DNA of 30,297 nucleotides from assembly GCA_021731185.1 (NCBI GenBank), contig JAKFXW010000179.1:1-30297 (forward strand). The letters are read 5' to 3'. This DNA comes from Gallionellaceae bacterium (GTDB lineage Bacteria; Pseudomonadota; Gammaproteobacteria; Burkholderiales; Gallionellaceae). This document shows positions 7,053-15,156 of the stretch, in pieces. Each line of letters starts with the position of its first letter. The stretch's first letter is position 1. The notes beneath the pieces were generated by a model. That model was not told the DNA's origin and did not search any database. It was given only the letters and a program-made list of their open reading frames with translations. The translations under genes and the position numbers were made by a program.

Positions 7053-10000
7053 GTGCTGCTTAATTCCACCCACACTCGCCCGCGTTACACCCGCCTGCAT
7101 GGCTCATCCGATGCGCTGGCTTTGGCATCATTCGCCGCACAGCGTTTAGTTTCGGATGGCAGGCAACAACAAGCCCCCCTGGTTATCATCGCTGCCAGCG
7201 CGCTGGAGGCGCAACGTCTGCTGGATGAAATACCATTTTTTGCGCCAGGCTTGCGCGTGCATTTATTGCCGGATTGGGAGACGCTGCCCTACGACCATTT
7301 TTCCCCGCATCAGGATTTAATTTCCGAGCGCTTCGCCACATTGCACCACATACGAAACCGCTCGGCGGATGTGATTATCGTGCCGCTCACCACCGCGCTT
7401 TATCCCTTGCCGCCCGTTGAATATCTGGCCGCGTATACTTTTTTCCTGAAGCGTGGCGAATCGCTGCCGATTAATACGCTGCGCGAGCAGATGACCCTGG
7501 CGGGCTACAATCATGTGCAGCAGGTGATTGCGCCGGGCGAATATTGTGTGCGCGGCGGGTTGATTGATTTGTTTCCGATGGGCAGCGTGTTGCCGTATCG
7601 CATCGATTTGATGGGCGATGAAATCGACACGCTCGCCTCATTTGATGTGGACACGCAGCGCACGCTTTATCCCGTGCCTGAAGTTCGTTTGTTGCCTGCG
7701 CGTGAATTTCCCCTGGATGCAAATGGCCAGACTGGCTTCCGCCAACGATTCCGCGAACGCTTCGAGGGTGATCCAACCAAATCGAATATCTATAAAGATG
7801 TCGGCAAAGGCATGGCCCCTGCGGGCATAGAATATTATTTACCGCTGTTTTTTGAACGCACCGCGACGATATTTGACTATCTGCCGGACAGTGCCACGCT
7901 GTGTTTGCACCATGAGGTTGATGCTGCGATCAAAGTATTTGCACAGGATGCAAAGTCGCGTTACAACCTGCTGCGCGGTGATCCGCAACGGCCTTTGTTG
8001 GAGCCGCATGAATTATTTCTAGATGCGGAAAGATTTTATGGTGCGGTAAAAAAATTTGCGCGACTGGATGTAATTAAAAATTTAACATTACTCCCTTTAA
8101 TTTCTGATGCATCTTTACGATCTCTTGCTCCCTCACCCCAACCCTCTCCCGAAGGGAGAGGGAGTTTATCTTCCCCTCTCCCGAAGGGAGAGGGGCTAGG
8201 GGTGAGGGAACAAACTGCAATAAGCACGCCGCTTGTCTCCTCCTTTAATAAAGAGCGAGCGACGGGAGCTGATTCCGAACCCAAAAATCTCACCCCCTGC
8301 GCTACTGCACAGCTTCCCAACCTATCCGTTAATCGCCGCGCAGAAATACCCACGCTTGCGCTGCAAAATTTTGTAGAAAATTATCCGGGTCGCGTGCTGA
8401 TACTCGCCGACAGTTTGGGGCGCCGCGAAATCATGGATGGCTATTTTCGCGAATACGGTTTAACGCCCGTGGTGTGCGAAAGTTACGCGCAATTTCTAGC
8501 CGGCCATGAAAAATTAATGCTGAGTGTGGCGACGGTCAGCAGCGGTTTCATGTTGCCGGATGAGCATCTGGCGGTTATAACCGAAACCGAGTTATACACT
8601 GCACAGCCCCGTAGTCGCATCGCGCGCGCTGCCAGGAAAAGCAATGTCGAAGGCATGTTGCGTGATTTGTCCGAGCTGAAAACGGGCGATCCAGTGGTAC
8701 ATGAGCAACACGGCATCGCCCGTTATCAAGGATTGATAAAGCTGGACTTGGGCGAAGGCGAGAATGAATTTCTATTGCTGGAATACGCGGGGAGCGACAA
8801 GCTGTACGTGCCCGTGGCGCAGCTGCACGTGATCTCACGTTACAGTGGTGGCGATGCAGACAGCGCGCCATTGCATAAGCTGGGCAGTGGCGCATGGGAT
8901 AAAGCCAAGCGTCGTGCCATGCTGCAAGTGCGCGACACCGCCGCCGAATTGTTGAATCTGTATGCACAACGCGCCACGCGCAAAGGTCATGCGTTCAAAT
9001 TATCGACACACGATTACGCGGCGTTCGCGGAGGGTTTCGGCTTTGAGGAAACGCCTGATCAAGCGGCGGCCATTACCGCAGTGGTGGAAGATTTGCAGAG
9101 CGGCAAACCCATGGATCGATTGATATGCGGCGATGTGGGTTTTGGTAAAACCGAGGTGGCGCTGCGTGCCGCGTTTGTCGCGGCAATGGATGGCAAGCAG
9201 GTGGCGCTGCTGGTGCCCACCACGCTTTTGGCGGAGCAGCATTACCAGAATTTCACCACGCGTTTTGCCGATTGGCCGATAAAGATTGCCGAGTTGTCGC
9301 GTTTCCGTTCTGCTAAAGAGCAGACACAATCGCTGAAAGAAATGGCTGAGGGTAAGCTGGATATTATTATCGGCACGCACAAGCTCATTCAAAAAGGCAT
9401 CAACTTTCACAACCTGGGCTTGGTGATTATCGACGAAGAACACCGCTTCGGTGTGCAGCAGAAAGAACGCCTCAAAGCCCTGCGCGCCGAGGTGGATGTG
9501 CTGACCCTGACTGCCACGCCGATACCGCGCACGTTGGCGATGTCGCTGGAAGGGCTGCGTGATTTTTCAGTGATCGCCACCGCGCCGCAACGCCGCTTGT
9601 CGATTAAAACATTTGTCAGCAGTTACAGTCGGGGCATTATCCGCGAGGCGATTTTGCGCGAGCTGAAACGTGGCGGACAGATTTATTTTTTGCATAACGA
9701 AGTCGATACCATCGCCAATATGCTTGAAAATTTGGAGGAACTGTTGCCCGAAGCGCGCATTCGTATCGCGCATGGACAAATGGGCGAGCGTGATTTGGAA
9801 GCCGTCATGCGCGATTTTTATAATCAGCGATTTAATGTGTTACTCTGCACGACCATCATCGAAACGGGTATCGACATTCCTACTGCGAACACCATCATCA
9901 TGAATCGTGCGGATCGTTTTGGTTTAGCGCAATTGCACCAACTACGAGGACGAGTGGGTCGCTCGCATCATCAGGCGTATGCGTATTTATTGGTGGATAG

Positions 10001-10685
10001 TTTGGATGGACTCACCGCTCAAGCGAAAAAAAGATTAGAAGCCATACAAGCGATGGAGCAACTTGGTAGTGGTTTTTATCTGGCGATGCATGATCTGGAA
10101 ATTCGTGGTGCGGGCGAAGTGTTGGGCGAATCGCAAAGTGGCGAAATGCACGAGATTGGATTTTCGATGTACGCCGACATGCTCAATGCCGCGATTACTT
10201 CATTACGCCAAGGCCACGAGCCAGACATGGCGCACCCGCTGGGCGTGACTACCGAAATAAATTTACATACACCCGCCCTGTTACCCAATGATTATTGCGG
10301 CGATATTCATCAACGGTTGGTGCTGTACAAACGTTTGGCGAATTGCATCACGCAAAATGAGTTGGACGAAATGTATCAAGAGTTGATTGATCGTTTTGGT
10401 TTGCTGCCCGATCCCGCGCATCGACTATTCGATTGCCACCGCCTGCGGATTATTGCCAAACCGCTGGGAATAATTAAAGTTGACGCATCCAGCGAAGCGA
10501 TACAAATTCAATTCATGCCAAATCCACCGATCGACCCCATGAAAATCATTACTATCATTCAAAGCAAACGCCATATAAAATTGAACGGGCCGGATAAGGT
10601 GCGTATCGAATTAAAGTATGGCGATATTGCACAGCGCGTGCTGGCAGTGAAGAATTTTTTTGCGGAGTTGCATTATCGAGGGTAA
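7053..10685 (+). CDS. mfd: Mfd, transcription-repair coupling factor, with an internal repeat-derived insert
   Basis: Mfd displaces RNA polymerase stalled at DNA lesions and recruits UvrA. Seen in order: the UvrB-homology part (WETLPYDHFSPHQD, HVQQVIAPGEYCVRGGLIDLFPMGS), the RNA-polymerase-interacting domain from about residue 545 (GDPVVHEQHGIARYQGL), the RecG-like translocase with Walker A GDVGFGKTE (693-701), DEEH box (794-797) and TATPIPRTL, then IETGIDIPTANTIIMNRAD and LHQLRGRVGRSHHQAYAYLL, and the C-terminal TRCF domain. It has 1210 residues, about 60 more than E. coli Mfd. The excess lies between about residues 337 and 418, where an in-frame REPIN-like repeat (8129-8209) encodes residues about 359-386. 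The start is GTG with no clear ribosome-binding site. Confidence 0.97.
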   Translation: MLLNSTHTRPRYTRLHGSSDALALASFAAQRLVSDGRQQQAPLVIIAASALEAQRLLDEIPFFAPGLRVHLLPDWETLPYDHFSPHQDLISERFATLHHIRNRSADVIIVPLTTALYPLPPVEYLAAYTFFLKRGESLPINTLREQMTLAGYNHVQQVIAPGEYCVRGGLIDLFPMGSVLPYRIDLMGDEIDTLASFDVDTQRTLYPVPEVRLLPAREFPLDANGQTGFRQRFRERFEGDPTKSNIYKDVGKGMAPAGIEYYLPLFFERTATIFDYLPDSATLCLHHEVDAAIKVFAQDAKSRYNLLRGDPQRPLLEPHELFLDAERFYGAVKKFARLDVIKNLTLLPLISDASLRSLAPSPQPSPEGRGSLSSPLPKGEGLGVREQTAISTPLVSSFNKERATGADSEPKNLTPCATAQLPNLSVNRRAEIPTLALQNFVENYPGRVLILADSLGRREIMDGYFREYGLTPVVCESYAQFLAGHEKLMLSVATVSSGFMLPDEHLAVITETELYTAQPRSRIARAARKSNVEGMLRDLSELKTGDPVVHEQHGIARYQGLIKLDLGEGENEFLLLEYAGSDKLYVPVAQLHVISRYSGGDADSAPLHKLGSGAWDKAKRRAMLQVRDTAAELLNLYAQRATRKGHAFKLSTHDYAAFAEGFGFEETPDQAAAITAVVEDLQSGKPMDRLICGDVGFGKTEVALRAAFVAAMDGKQVALLVPTTLLAEQHYQNFTTRFADWPIKIAELSRFRSAKEQTQSLKEMAEGKLDIIIGTHKLIQKGINFHNLGLVIIDEEHRFGVQQKERLKALRAEVDVLTLTATPIPRTLAMSLEGLRDFSVIATAPQRRLSIKTFVSSYSRGIIREAILRELKRGGQIYFLHNEVDTIANMLENLEELLPEARIRIAHGQMGERDLEAVMRDFYNQRFNVLLCTTIIETGIDIPTANTIIMNRADRFGLAQLHQLRGRVGRSHHQAYAYLLVDSLDGLTAQAKKRLEAIQAMEQLGSGFYLAMHDLEIRGAGEVLGESQSGEMHEIGFSMYADMLNAAITSLRQGHEPDMAHPLGVTTEINLHTPALLPNDYCGDIHQRLVLYKRLANCITQNELDEMYQELIDRFGLLPDPAHRLFDCHRLRIIAKPLGIIKVDASSEAIQIQFMPNPPIDPMKIITIIQSKRHIKLNGPDKVRIELKYGDIAQRVLAVKNFFAELHYRG
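8129..8209. repeat. REPIN-like palindromic repeat (81 bp) inside the mfd reading frame
   Basis: Two inverted palindromic units, each with the hairpin CCCTCTCCCGAAGGGAGAGGG or a shortened form, are bounded by complementary ends TCCCTCACCCC and GGGGTGAGGGA. It is the same design as the intergenic copy at 5958-6036. The 81 bp equal 27 codons and keep the mfd frame, reading about APSPQPSPEGRG then SLSSPLPKGEGLGVRE. This proline/glycine-rich stretch falls at a position where E. coli Mfd has only a short linker. Confidence 0.92.
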
Positions 10686-10775
10686 AAAAATACAAACAAC
10701 AACCATACAGAAACCCCACTTTATAACAACACCGATCAGGAACTTTTTCAGCCAAAATATTTCTCACAACAGTGC

Positions 10776-10805
10776 TTCATATACATACAGATCAGCAGTT
10801 ATACT
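10776..10805 (+). promoter_or_regulatory. possible sigma-70 promoter for the gene at 10839
   Basis: TTCATA (10776-10781) and TATACT (10800-10805) are 18 bases apart, with the -10 box ending 33 bases before the ATG at 10839. The gap after mfd (153 bases) holds no other obvious signal. The match is reasonable but not tested against background. Confidence 0.35.
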
Positions 10806-10838
10806 TACCTTTCGTCAATCACACACTTACACATCGCC

Positions 10839-11399
10839 ATGCTTGAAACTATCTTAGCTGTTTCTACACTTATTACTTTGATCATACTGATCAGGCGCGC
10901 CAATCGGCGAGTAACTTTACCCAACCCTGTTTTAGTGCAACGTGATGGCGAATACAGCGCCGTGCTTGCACCGAATTTGAACACTGCACAGCCGCTCATC
11001 GAAAGCTTTATGCACACGCTGCGCACACAGTTGAACATTATTAAACTTGATACCAGCAAAAGCAGCTCCACCCTTTATTTTAAAATACATGACAAAAACA
11101 CCACCGCGCACGGGTATGAATTTTATTTGCTGGCAATTACGCTACGCGACGGCCTGCTATACTTTCAGGCAGTCGCACCGCGCGCGCTGGATGATAAGAA
11201 TGTCGAAGATAGTCACCTGAAAACCGTGCAAGAAGTAGCATCCCGCACCTTGGCAAACGTCCCCAGCCACGGCACTTATTATGCTGAAATGGATAGAGCG
11301 ATAATTACCGCACTCACCACCACCGCACAAAAACAAACCATAACTGTGCATCCCCTGACCGCCCCCCACCTGAATGCGAATGCAGCAATTACGGCATGA
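10839..11399 (+). CDS. unknown membrane-anchored protein, 186 aa
   Basis: I do not recognise a family. Residues about 2-18 (LETILAVSTLITLIILI) form a hydrophobic N-terminal segment followed by RRANRR, so it is probably a signal anchor holding a soluble domain in the periplasm or cytosol. The rest looks like an alpha/beta domain with no cysteines and no known catalytic motif. The base composition matches the neighbours. It stands alone, convergent with the HlyD gene 50 bases downstream, and a plausible promoter lies just upstream. The open frame and codon use suggest a real gene of unknown role. Confidence 0.7.
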   Translation: MLETILAVSTLITLIILIRRANRRVTLPNPVLVQRDGEYSAVLAPNLNTAQPLIESFMHTLRTQLNIIKLDTSKSSSTLYFKIHDKNTTAHGYEFYLLAITLRDGLLYFQAVAPRALDDKNVEDSHLKTVQEVASRTLANVPSHGTYYAEMDRAIITALTTTAQKQTITVHPLTAPHLNANAAITA

Positions 11400-11449
11400 T
11401 GGTTATTCCATTACCCTGAAATAAAAATTACTCCAAGGATAGCGTAGTT

Positions 11450-12604
11450 TTATCGCTCACCCATGGATTCATTTAGAGTTTTGGTGATGGGTTTGGTGAG
11501 GTATTGCAATACGCTTTTCTGACCCGTTTTGATTTCCACCAGTGCAGTCATGCCAGGCTGAATTTCAATGCGTTCCTGCTTTTTGCTGACCAAATTTTGT
11601 TCGCGGATTTTTATCTGCACGCGGTAATAGGGTTGCTCGTTATTACGGTTATCTTCGTCTAATGTGTCCGCACTGATGTAACTTACCTGACCCTTGAGTA
11701 CGCCGTATATCGAATAATCATAGGCATCCAGCTTGACGGTGGCAGACAATCCGGGCTTGATAAATGCAATGTCTGCCGGCGTAACTTTTGCCTCCACAAT
11801 GAGATCGCCATCCACTGGCACAATTTGCATAATTTCATCGCCCGGTCTGGCAACTCCGCCCAGCGTGGTAATACGTACACTACGCACGATGCCGTCCATG
11901 GGGGAATGTACATCGGTAAAACCAAGTTGCTCATTACGCTGCGTGACGATTTGCAACACGCCCGCTAAATCTTCCTGCGCTTTGCTTAATTCTGCCTGAC
12001 TGTCCTGCAAATATTTATTTTTGCGATTGGTAATTTGCGCTTGTATATCGACCACTTGCCGACGCAATTTTAAAATTTCGGCGCGACTAACATCGCCTGT
12101 TTCTACCAAGGGAATATTCATATCCAGCTCTTCTTTGATAAGTGCTTTGGATTGCTCCAATGCATTGACTTCTTCATTCACCGCAGATCGCCGCTTGTTA
12201 AAAAGTGCCAATTGATTCTCGCGAAATTCGGGATAGCCTTCCAAATCCGGCGGAAATTTTGGTTTGCCACCGAATACTTCCGCATTCAGGCGAGCGACAG
12301 TTGCCTTGAGTGCAGCGGCTTTGGCAGCGCTTTCCAGATAACCTGCCTCAGCTTTAGTTTTATCAAAGCGCGCCAATAATTGTCCGCGCTTGACCAACGC
12401 GCCTTCTTTTACAGGCAACTCACTCAACACGCCGCCTTCAGGAACTTGTATGACCTGATTACGTGAGCTGGCGATAACCTGACCCGCAGCGCGGGTGATT
12501 TGATCGAGTTCAGCCCAGTCTGCCCAGATTAAAAATCCGATAATAGCAACCGCGCTGCTCCAGATTAATATGCGGCCTGTGTTGGTTTCTTCGTGTGTGT
12601 TCAT
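11450..12604 (-). CDS. type I secretion periplasmic adaptor (HlyD/LapC-like membrane fusion protein)
   Basis: This protein bridges an inner-membrane ABC exporter to an outer-membrane TolC channel. It has 384 residues. A single N-terminal membrane helix is visible (about 12-28, ILIWSSAVAIIGFLIW), then the first lipoyl half (QVIQVPEGGVLSELPVKEGALVKRGQLLARFD), a coiled-coil hairpin (about 85-215) rich in Leu, Glu, Lys and Gln, the second lipoyl half (DVHSPMDGIVRSVRITTLGGVARPGDEIMQIVP), a beta-barrel domain (VEAKVTPADIAFIKPGL) and a C-terminal PGMTALVEIKTGQKSVLQYL as in the HlyD/LapC family. It is shorter than E. coli HlyD (478). It is the last gene of the three-gene set, separated from the ABC gene by 229 bases holding a MITE-like element. 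Confidence 0.93.
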   Translation of the reverse strand: MNTHEETNTGRILIWSSAVAIIGFLIWADWAELDQITRAAGQVIASSRNQVIQVPEGGVLSELPVKEGALVKRGQLLARFDKTKAEAGYLESAAKAAALKATVARLNAEVFGGKPKFPPDLEGYPEFRENQLALFNKRRSAVNEEVNALEQSKALIKEELDMNIPLVETGDVSRAEILKLRRQVVDIQAQITNRKNKYLQDSQAELSKAQEDLAGVLQIVTQRNEQLGFTDVHSPMDGIVRSVRITTLGGVARPGDEIMQIVPVDGDLIVEAKVTPADIAFIKPGLSATVKLDAYDYSIYGVLKGQVSYISADTLDEDNRNNEQPYYRVQIKIREQNLVSKKQERIEIQPGMTALVEIKTGQKSVLQYLTKPITKTLNESMGER

Positions 12605-12640
12605 TCAAGGTTGTTCCAATTTTATTTGCAATACCACTCA

Positions 12641-12783
12641 AGGGCACTTCTAAAAATTCAAATTACTAAGCCAGACAAGGCGCGAACAAAAAATTATGAC
12701 GACACATATGTTTGATATGTTAGGAGTAATTTTTTATGAGCAACACAGTATGGCGACGGAAGTTGGATTTTTAGAAGTGCCCT
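12641..12783. mobile_element. MITE-like element, 143 bp, with about 20-bp terminal inverted repeats
   Basis: The left end AGGGCACTTCTAAAAATTCA (12641-12660) is the reverse complement of the right end (12764-12783) at 19 of 20 positions. Inside are a palindrome (ACATAT...ATATGT, 12704-12720), an AT-rich block and the string GAGCAACACAG. It has no coding capacity. Flanks on both sides contain CA, a possible 2-bp target duplication that is too short to be sure of. It lies between the ABC exporter and HlyD genes of one operon, so it must be transcribed with them. Looser relatives lie at 5499-5604, 18415-18527, 22441-22580 and perhaps 26480-26553. Confidence 0.8.
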
Positions 12784-12833
12784 CAATTTTATTCCAGCAA
12801 ATGTTCCCTCACCTTGCGAACTCAACATTAAAA

Positions 12834-15125
12834 CTAGACCGCCATGCCTGATGCAGATGGCTTTGGTGATTGCCCGGAAATTTTTTGCAGCACCGCATCA
12901 CGCGGCCCATCTAATAGTAGTCGTCCGCCTTGCAAAATAATCAGTCTGTCCAGTAGCGGCAACAACGCCGTTTTATGCGTGGTCACGATGAGGGTAACCC
13001 CTTCAGCGGATAGCTCCCGCAACAAATTGACGATGCGCGATTCAGTGACAGAATCCATCGAGCCAGTGGGTTCATCCAGTAACCAAACTTTAGGTTTAGC
13101 CAGCAACATGCGTGTGACGGCGATAAGTTGTTTTTGTCCACCCGATACACCGCGCCCCCCTTCGGTAAGCTCCAAAGCCAAACCTTTCGGCTGACCAAGT
13201 ATAAGGTCAATTAAACCCGTGCGGCGGCTGGCGGCGAGAATGGCTTCTTCGCCCGGATCGGGCAGACCGATGGTTAAATTATCGCGCAGTGTGCCGCTGA
13301 ATAATTTTGCCTCTTGTGGCAGATAGCCAATGATCTCGCGCGTGACCGGGTTGGAGAGTAACGCCAAATCCACGCCGCCCAAAAATACTTTGCCTGCCGC
13401 CGGACGATATAAACCTGAAGCCAGTTTTAGAAAGGTGCTTTTGCCGGAACCAATCGGTCCAATCAAGCCGACACGTTCGCCGGGGTTGATATTCAGATGT
13501 TCGATTTCCAGCACCACGCGACCTTGCGGTCCCATGCCGTAAGAAAAGCGAGTGCGCTCAAAACGGAAACTGCCGTCCAGCGTTTGCGGCGTGAGCGCGT
13601 GATGCGCTTCGTCAGCCTCATTCGGCAGATTGATAACCTGTTCCAGCCCTTCAATCGCGGCGCGCGCCAGTGCCCATTGCACCATCACGCCGGGCAGTTG
13701 CACGATCGGCATCATGGCGCGGTTGCCAATAATCGAACAGGCTAGCAACGCGCCCATGGTCATTTCATTTTGGGTAACATAGTACGCACCCACCGCCACC
13801 AGCGCGATGTAGCTGAGTTGCTGAAAGCCAACCGTCATGTTTTGCGAGAGCGCGGAGTAGTTGCGTATGCTTTGTTCGGCGTGGCTGGTTTCTTGCACCA
13901 GACGATTCCAGCGCGCTTGCACTATCCATTCCGCGCTGTTGGTTTTAAGCGATTCCGCACCATCCACCGCCTCGACCAGCAGTCCGGCTTTACGGTTGCT
14001 GGCAGATAAATTCAGGCGCGTATGGTGCTGAATAGCGCGCTGGAACATCACGCCAGCGATCAGTGCAATGGGCATGGCAACGATGGGCACGACCACCACC
14101 CAGCCGCCAATAAGAAAAATGACGAACAGAAAAAATATCGCAAATGGCACGTCAGCAATAACAAATAGTGAGGTCGAGGCCAGCACCCCACGCACCATTT
14201 CAAAACCCTTAATCTGCGAGGCCAGCGTGCCAACCGAGGCCGGGCGCGCTTCCATGCGTATGCCGAGCATACGATTAAAAAACCATTCTGATAATTTATG
14301 ATCGACCCCATTGCAAGTGTGATCCACCGTGCGGCTACGCACATGCTTCAACATAAATTCCAAACAAATGGAGAGCGACACACCGATGGTCAGTACCCAC
14401 AACGTTTGAAATCCTTCGCTGGGAATAACGCGATCAAAAACCTGCATCGAATAAAGTGAGGTGGCCAAGGTAAGCATGTTAATTAAAGCCGTCGCTAACA
14501 CTGCATCCATGAACACGCTTTTGCGCGCCCATAGCGCGCTTCGCACCAGACTCATCGCGCTGGGTCTGGCTTGCGCTACGCCGGAACGTTGCGGCAGTGA
14601 AATGCAGGTGATACCGTCCAATTTCTCTATCAGAATTTCTGGTCGCTGCGACTTATTTTCTGGTGGCACATTTATTTTTTTTGGTGCTGCGGTCGTATTT
14701 TCCGAGATTATTCCCGCGTCCTCTGCGGGCGCGGTGAGCGACCCATCAAATAACGGTGGCGTAATAGTTTCTGTCTCCATAGTTTCCGTCTCCGGCTGAA
14801 TTTCTGTGGGGGCTTTATACGAGACATCTATCCCCATGCCGTGCCAAAATCCATCTGCGCCAAACGATTGCACCATCACCCAACCCAGCCCGTTGCTATA
14901 TGCTACAAAAGGCAAGTTCACGGGCGAAGGATTATTCAAGCGCACAGGTGTGCCATCCAGGTCTGCTGCGCGCCAGGCGGCAGCAAACATGGCAGTGACA
15001 TCTGCACCTTCATCCATTTGGTCAATCAGCTTATCAATGTCGCCGAGCCGCGCACCAGTCACACGTTGTCCTGCCAGCCGCGCCGCTTGGTCGATGAATG
15101 CCGCCATATTGATTTTCATTGACAC
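12834..15125 (-). CDS. type I secretion ABC exporter with inactive peptidase-like N-terminal domain (LapB-like)
   Basis: It powers export of a protein substrate across both membranes together with the HlyD-like and TolC-like neighbours. It has 763 residues. An N-terminal peptidase-like domain (about 1-105) lacks any catalytic Cys/His pair, so it is a docking rather than a cleaving domain. A Glu/Thr/Pro-rich linker (about 106-165) and a C39-like tail follow, then the membrane domain (from about 205). The nucleotide-binding domain has Walker A GPIGSGKST (near 555), signature VSGGQKQLI (near 659), Walker B VWLLDEPTGSMD (near 677) and the TTHKTALL switch. The GTG start lies 8 bases after AAAGGA; an ATG six bases later is possible. 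The SMD after Walker B and the domain order resemble LapB-type adhesin exporters. Confidence 0.93.
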   Translation of the reverse strand: MSMKINMAAFIDQAARLAGQRVTGARLGDIDKLIDQMDEGADVTAMFAAAWRAADLDGTPVRLNNPSPVNLPFVAYSNGLGWVMVQSFGADGFWHGMGIDVSYKAPTEIQPETETMETETITPPLFDGSLTAPAEDAGIISENTTAAPKKINVPPENKSQRPEILIEKLDGITCISLPQRSGVAQARPSAMSLVRSALWARKSVFMDAVLATALINMLTLATSLYSMQVFDRVIPSEGFQTLWVLTIGVSLSICLEFMLKHVRSRTVDHTCNGVDHKLSEWFFNRMLGIRMEARPASVGTLASQIKGFEMVRGVLASTSLFVIADVPFAIFFLFVIFLIGGWVVVVPIVAMPIALIAGVMFQRAIQHHTRLNLSASNRKAGLLVEAVDGAESLKTNSAEWIVQARWNRLVQETSHAEQSIRNYSALSQNMTVGFQQLSYIALVAVGAYYVTQNEMTMGALLACSIIGNRAMMPIVQLPGVMVQWALARAAIEGLEQVINLPNEADEAHHALTPQTLDGSFRFERTRFSYGMGPQGRVVLEIEHLNINPGERVGLIGPIGSGKSTFLKLASGLYRPAAGKVFLGGVDLALLSNPVTREIIGYLPQEAKLFSGTLRDNLTIGLPDPGEEAILAASRRTGLIDLILGQPKGLALELTEGGRGVSGGQKQLIAVTRMLLAKPKVWLLDEPTGSMDSVTESRIVNLLRELSAEGVTLIVTTHKTALLPLLDRLIILQGGRLLLDGPRDAVLQKISGQSPKPSASGMAV

Positions 15126-15156
15126 AAATTTATTCCTTTTATTATTTTTGCGACAA

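Noticed and set aside
8036..8353. Minus-strand frame of 105 codons inside mfd containing SPSPFGRG-type sequence
   Set aside because: This is the antisense reading of the REPIN-like repeat, a frequent source of false small genes.
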